From: URNF01 sp045543675
Lineage (GTDB): Bacteria > Bacillota > Clostridia > Oscillospirales > Acutalibacteraceae
Direction: 5' to 3'
NCBI GenBank assembly: GCA_045543675.1
Contig: JAZPXM010000042.1
Span: forward strand, 1-7,923
DNA length: 7,923 nt
The notes below the pieces were generated by a model that did no database searches, was not told where the DNA came from, and saw only the letters and a list, made by a program, of their open reading frames with translations. This document shows, one piece after another, positions 6,235 through 7,923 of this stretch. Every line of letters starts with the position of its first letter. Within the stretch, counting starts at the first letter, position 1. The position numbers and the translations under genes are program-made.

Positions 6235-6247
6235 TTCAAAATTTGAA
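6235..6247. promoter_or_regulatory. 13-bp palindrome, candidate operator
   Basis: TTCAAA-A-TTTGAA is a perfect palindrome around one central base. With a one-base offset it extends outward to GTA/TAC. It lies about 65 bp downstream of the predicted deoB transcription start, within the divergent region, where a repressor could block elongation. As RNA it would form only a weak hairpin with a 3-nt loop. The regulator is unknown. Confidence 0.4.
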
Positions 6248-6308
6248 TACCACAGTCGATGCCCAAGCGGATATTTCCATATCGAGGCACATACAACATT
6301 TCCTTCTC

Positions 6309-6337
6309 TTGACAATACTATACCATTATTATACCTT
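6309..6337 (+). promoter_or_regulatory. Possible divergent promoter of the symporter gene
   Basis: A perfect -35 TTGACA lies at 6309-6314 on the plus strand. The -10 is unclear: TATACC at 6330-6335 (15-nt spacer) or TACCTT at 6332-6337 (17-nt spacer). It lies on top of the deoB promoter, so the two would compete for polymerase. Another AT-rich candidate, TATATT (6356-6361), has no good -35. Confidence 0.4.
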
Positions 6338-6345
6338 TTTTTCAA
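6317..6345 (-). promoter_or_regulatory. Promoter of the deoB-cdd-pdp operon
   Basis: On the minus strand the -35 is TTGAAA (6345-6340, 5 of 6), then a 17-nt spacer, then the -10 TATAGT (6322-6317, 5 of 6) with an upstream TGG forming an extended -10. This is a strong sigma-A-type match, with a start near 6310. Confidence 0.75.
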
Positions 6346-6403
6346 CCGCTTCCCGTATATTTTACATATCGTTTTCATATTTTCCACAAAGGGTGTGAGA
6401 TAG

Positions 6404-7786
6404 GTGGATATCTGGATCGTGGTTCTGTATATAGCAGTTTTACTCGGCATTGGTTTATTCGGCGGGCGGGAAGTCAAAACGGCGGACGGCTTTACCGCTA
6501 CCGACAAAACTTACGGCGCGCCTATCATTTTTATGAGTATGGCGGCATCATTCATCGGTGGCGGATTTTCAGCAGGCAACGCCGCCGCGGCGTTTGAAAA
6601 CGGTATCGGTATGACGGTGGCGTTGCTCGGTTTCAGCACCGCCACCATACTGACAGGCATGTTTCTCACAAGCGGTATTGCCCGCTTTCGCGGTGCTTGG
6701 TCGGTAGGAGACATTATGGCGCAAAGTTACGGCAGACGGGCAGGCATTTTAACGGGATTTTTCTCATTTTTGACGTCTGCGGGAGTGGTAGGTGCGCAGG
6801 TAGAAGGTATGGGTGGGATCTTACATACCTTGCTGGGTATCCCGCCTACCGTCGGGGTGCTTATCGGTGTGGCGGTGGTACTGATATACTCCACTGTCGG
6901 CGGTCTGCGCTCGGTCATTGCCGCTGACGTGGTACAGTTTGCGTTGTTGGCAATCGGTATGCCGCTGTTGTTGACGTGTGCCGTTACAAAGGCGGGAGGG
7001 GTCGGCACGGTGATAGCCGCCACCCCCACAGCGCTTTTTAACCCCTTAAACGAACGGTCGGTATTGTCCCTTTTTTCGCTTATCGCCACCTTTGCGTGCG
7101 GCGAATTATTAGCCCCACCGTATACCCAACGCTTGCTGATAGGTAAAAACTTAAAAGCCGCCGCACGCGGCACCGTTGCGGGCGGCATTTTCTCGATACC
7201 GTTCTTTTTTATCACCTTTTTTATCGGCTTGACCGCCCGTACACTTCGCGTTACCGCTATACCTGCCGATGCAATGCCCGCACTTATCAACACGATACTG
7301 CCCATCGGGATACGCGGCATCGTCATGGCATCTTTGGTGTCTATGTTGCTCTCTGCCGCTGACGGATTTTTAAACGGTGCGGCGGTAGGGCTCATACACG
7401 ATACGTTACGCCCGCTTCACATCGTTTCCGCCGACAAGGAATTGACCGCCTTGCGCTTAACCAATGCCTTAACGGGCGTTGCCGCCACCGCCGCGGCGTT
7501 GCTGTTGCCGGACATTTTTGTGATTTTAAAACTCGCCTACACCTTTTGGTGTCCGCTGATCGTGCCGCCGCTCATTTACGCATTACGCGGCAATCCCACC
7601 CATCCGCGTGCATTCCGCACAGGACTGGCAGGCGGTTTGTTGACCGTTATATTGTGGGATGTTTTACTCGGCGCACCGTTTGGCGTTGCAGGTGCGCCGT
7701 TGGGGTTTGCCGTGAATTTTCTGTTGCTTTCCGCCGTTACAAAACGGATAGAAAGGAAAACCGTTTTGGTGTCGTTCGGGAAATGA
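6404..7786 (+). CDS. Sodium:solute symporter (SSS/SSF) family transporter
   Basis: This is a membrane importer of the sodium:solute symporter family (LeuT-type fold). It has 460 residues and about 12-13 hydrophobic segments. The first core helix carries MAASFIGGGFSAGNAA (46-61), matching the broken helix that binds substrate and sodium. GGLRSVIAADVVQF (166-179) is the family signature. The helix at about 303-332 includes LSAADGFLNGAA, where most members have a Ser-Ser/Thr pair at the Na2 site. Start GTG 6404 directly follows an in-frame TAG, so no earlier start is possible. AAAGGG (6388-6393) is a modest ribosome site 10 nt upstream. It is divergent from deoB, so uptake of nucleosides or their sugars is a reasonable guess. 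Family members carry many solutes and the substrate is not determinable here. Confidence 0.88.
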   Translation: MDIWIVVLYIAVLLGIGLFGGREVKTADGFTATDKTYGAPIIFMSMAASFIGGGFSAGNAAAAFENGIGMTVALLGFSTATILTGMFLTSGIARFRGAWSVGDIMAQSYGRRAGILTGFFSFLTSAGVVGAQVEGMGGILHTLLGIPPTVGVLIGVAVVLIYSTVGGLRSVIAADVVQFALLAIGMPLLLTCAVTKAGGVGTVIAATPTALFNPLNERSVLSLFSLIATFACGELLAPPYTQRLLIGKNLKAAARGTVAGGIFSIPFFFITFFIGLTARTLRVTAIPADAMPALINTILPIGIRGIVMASLVSMLLSAADGFLNGAAVGLIHDTLRPLHIVSADKELTALRLTNALTGVAATAAALLLPDIFVILKLAYTFWCPLIVPPLIYALRGNPTHPRAFRTGLAGGLLTVILWDVLLGAPFGVAGAPLGFAVNFLLLSAVTKRIERKTVLVSFGK

Positions 7787-7858
7787 GCATACCGTTCCCG
7801 ATTGTTTGCGAACCGGATACATCCTTTCCCTACAATATCATTCGTTGCATATACAAAG

Positions 7859-7908
7859 GCCCCCTTGCCTAAAGGGGGCTCCGTCCGCAGGACGGTGGGG
7901 GATTTTTA
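7859..7908 (+). repeat. Palindromic repeat, possible terminator after the symporter gene
   Basis: GCCCCCTT (7859-7866) pairs with AAGGGGGC (7872-7879) around a 5-nt loop. A second hairpin CCGTCC/GGACGG (7881-7895) has loop GCA. TGGGGGA and a T-run follow (7903-7907). The late GGGGG (7897-7901) could instead pair with CCCCC (7860-7864), putting the T-run right after the outer stem, as in a terminator. It lies 72 bp after the symporter stop. It shares CTTGCCTAAAGGG with 1345-1357, so it is also a dispersed repeat. The stretch 7787-7858 shows nothing recognisable. Confidence 0.6.
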
Positions 7909-7923
7909 TTTTGTGCGCTTACG

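Larger units (their letters stand above)
6182..6310 (-). promoter_or_regulatory. Untranslated leader of the deoB operon
   Basis: The predicted transcription start near 6310 gives a leader of about 129 nt. It contains a 5-bp hairpin with a GGAA (GNRA-type) tetraloop (GATAT/ATATC, 6270-6283), the palindrome at 6235-6247 and two copies of CGATATG on the minus strand. I compared it by eye with purine, ZTP, guanidine, FMN and other riboswitch signatures and found no match. Confidence 0.4.

Noticed and set aside
6182..6310. Purine-type riboswitch in the deoB leader, prompted by AUAUGG
   Set aside because: The conserved GUUUCUACC and UAUAA junctions are absent, and AUAUGG is explained by a small GGAA-loop hairpin.
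6727..7395. Minus-strand open frame of 222 codons inside the symporter gene
   Set aside because: It is antisense to a clear symporter; its Pro/Lys/Thr-rich composition reflects complementary codons of membrane helices.

Overview
The window looks like chromosomal DNA of a low-to-medium GC Gram-positive anaerobe, most likely a gut-type clostridium (Oscillospiraceae/Ruminococcaceae or a relative). The reasons are strong AGGAG-type ribosome binding sites, GTG and TTG starts, a Bacillus/Clostridium-type deoB-cdd-pdp cluster, and short GC-rich palindromic repeats of the kind scattered through such genomes. The lineage is inferred from composition and family resemblance, because no search could be run.

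From left to right, positions 1-982 (minus strand) hold the N-terminal 327 residues of a secreted, extremely glycine-rich protein that runs off the left edge. It has a signal peptide, an ordinary N-terminal domain, then beta-strand-like segments alternating with GGX-triplet tracts. Its roughly 215-nt leader (983-1197) is striking. A good extended -10 promoter appears to start transcription at the edge of a 21-bp inverted repeat that closes a nested, roughly 143-nt structure. A terminator-like hairpin with a U-tract follows, ending only a few bases before the ribosome binding site. This is the best candidate here for an undescribed regulatory RNA.

Positions 1235-1590 hold no convincing gene. 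They contain a mosaic of short palindromic elements, several sharing a YGYAGGG start.

Positions 1592-6181 (minus strand) form a tightly packed operon. In transcription order it encodes phosphopentomutase (deoB), cytidine deaminase (cdd), pyrimidine-nucleoside phosphorylase (pdp) and an unrecognised membrane-anchored protein of about 556 residues. It ends at a perfect 14-bp hairpin terminator. The three enzymes make a coherent salvage route: Cdd converts (deoxy)cytidine to (deoxy)uridine, Pdp splits pyrimidine nucleosides into base and (deoxy)ribose-1-phosphate, and DeoB converts the sugar to the 5-phosphate. The genes overlap or nearly abut, which suggests translational coupling. No deoC or deoR is visible.

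The 222-bp divergent intergenic region (6182-6403) has a strong promoter for the operon, a likely overlapping promoter facing the other way, a 13-bp palindrome and three CATATCG repeats. The rightward gene (6404-7786) encodes a sodium:solute symporter-family transporter, plausibly the nucleoside or sugar importer for the operon, although its substrate cannot be read from sequence. Downstream is a palindromic repeat (7859-7908) that may also act as its terminator.
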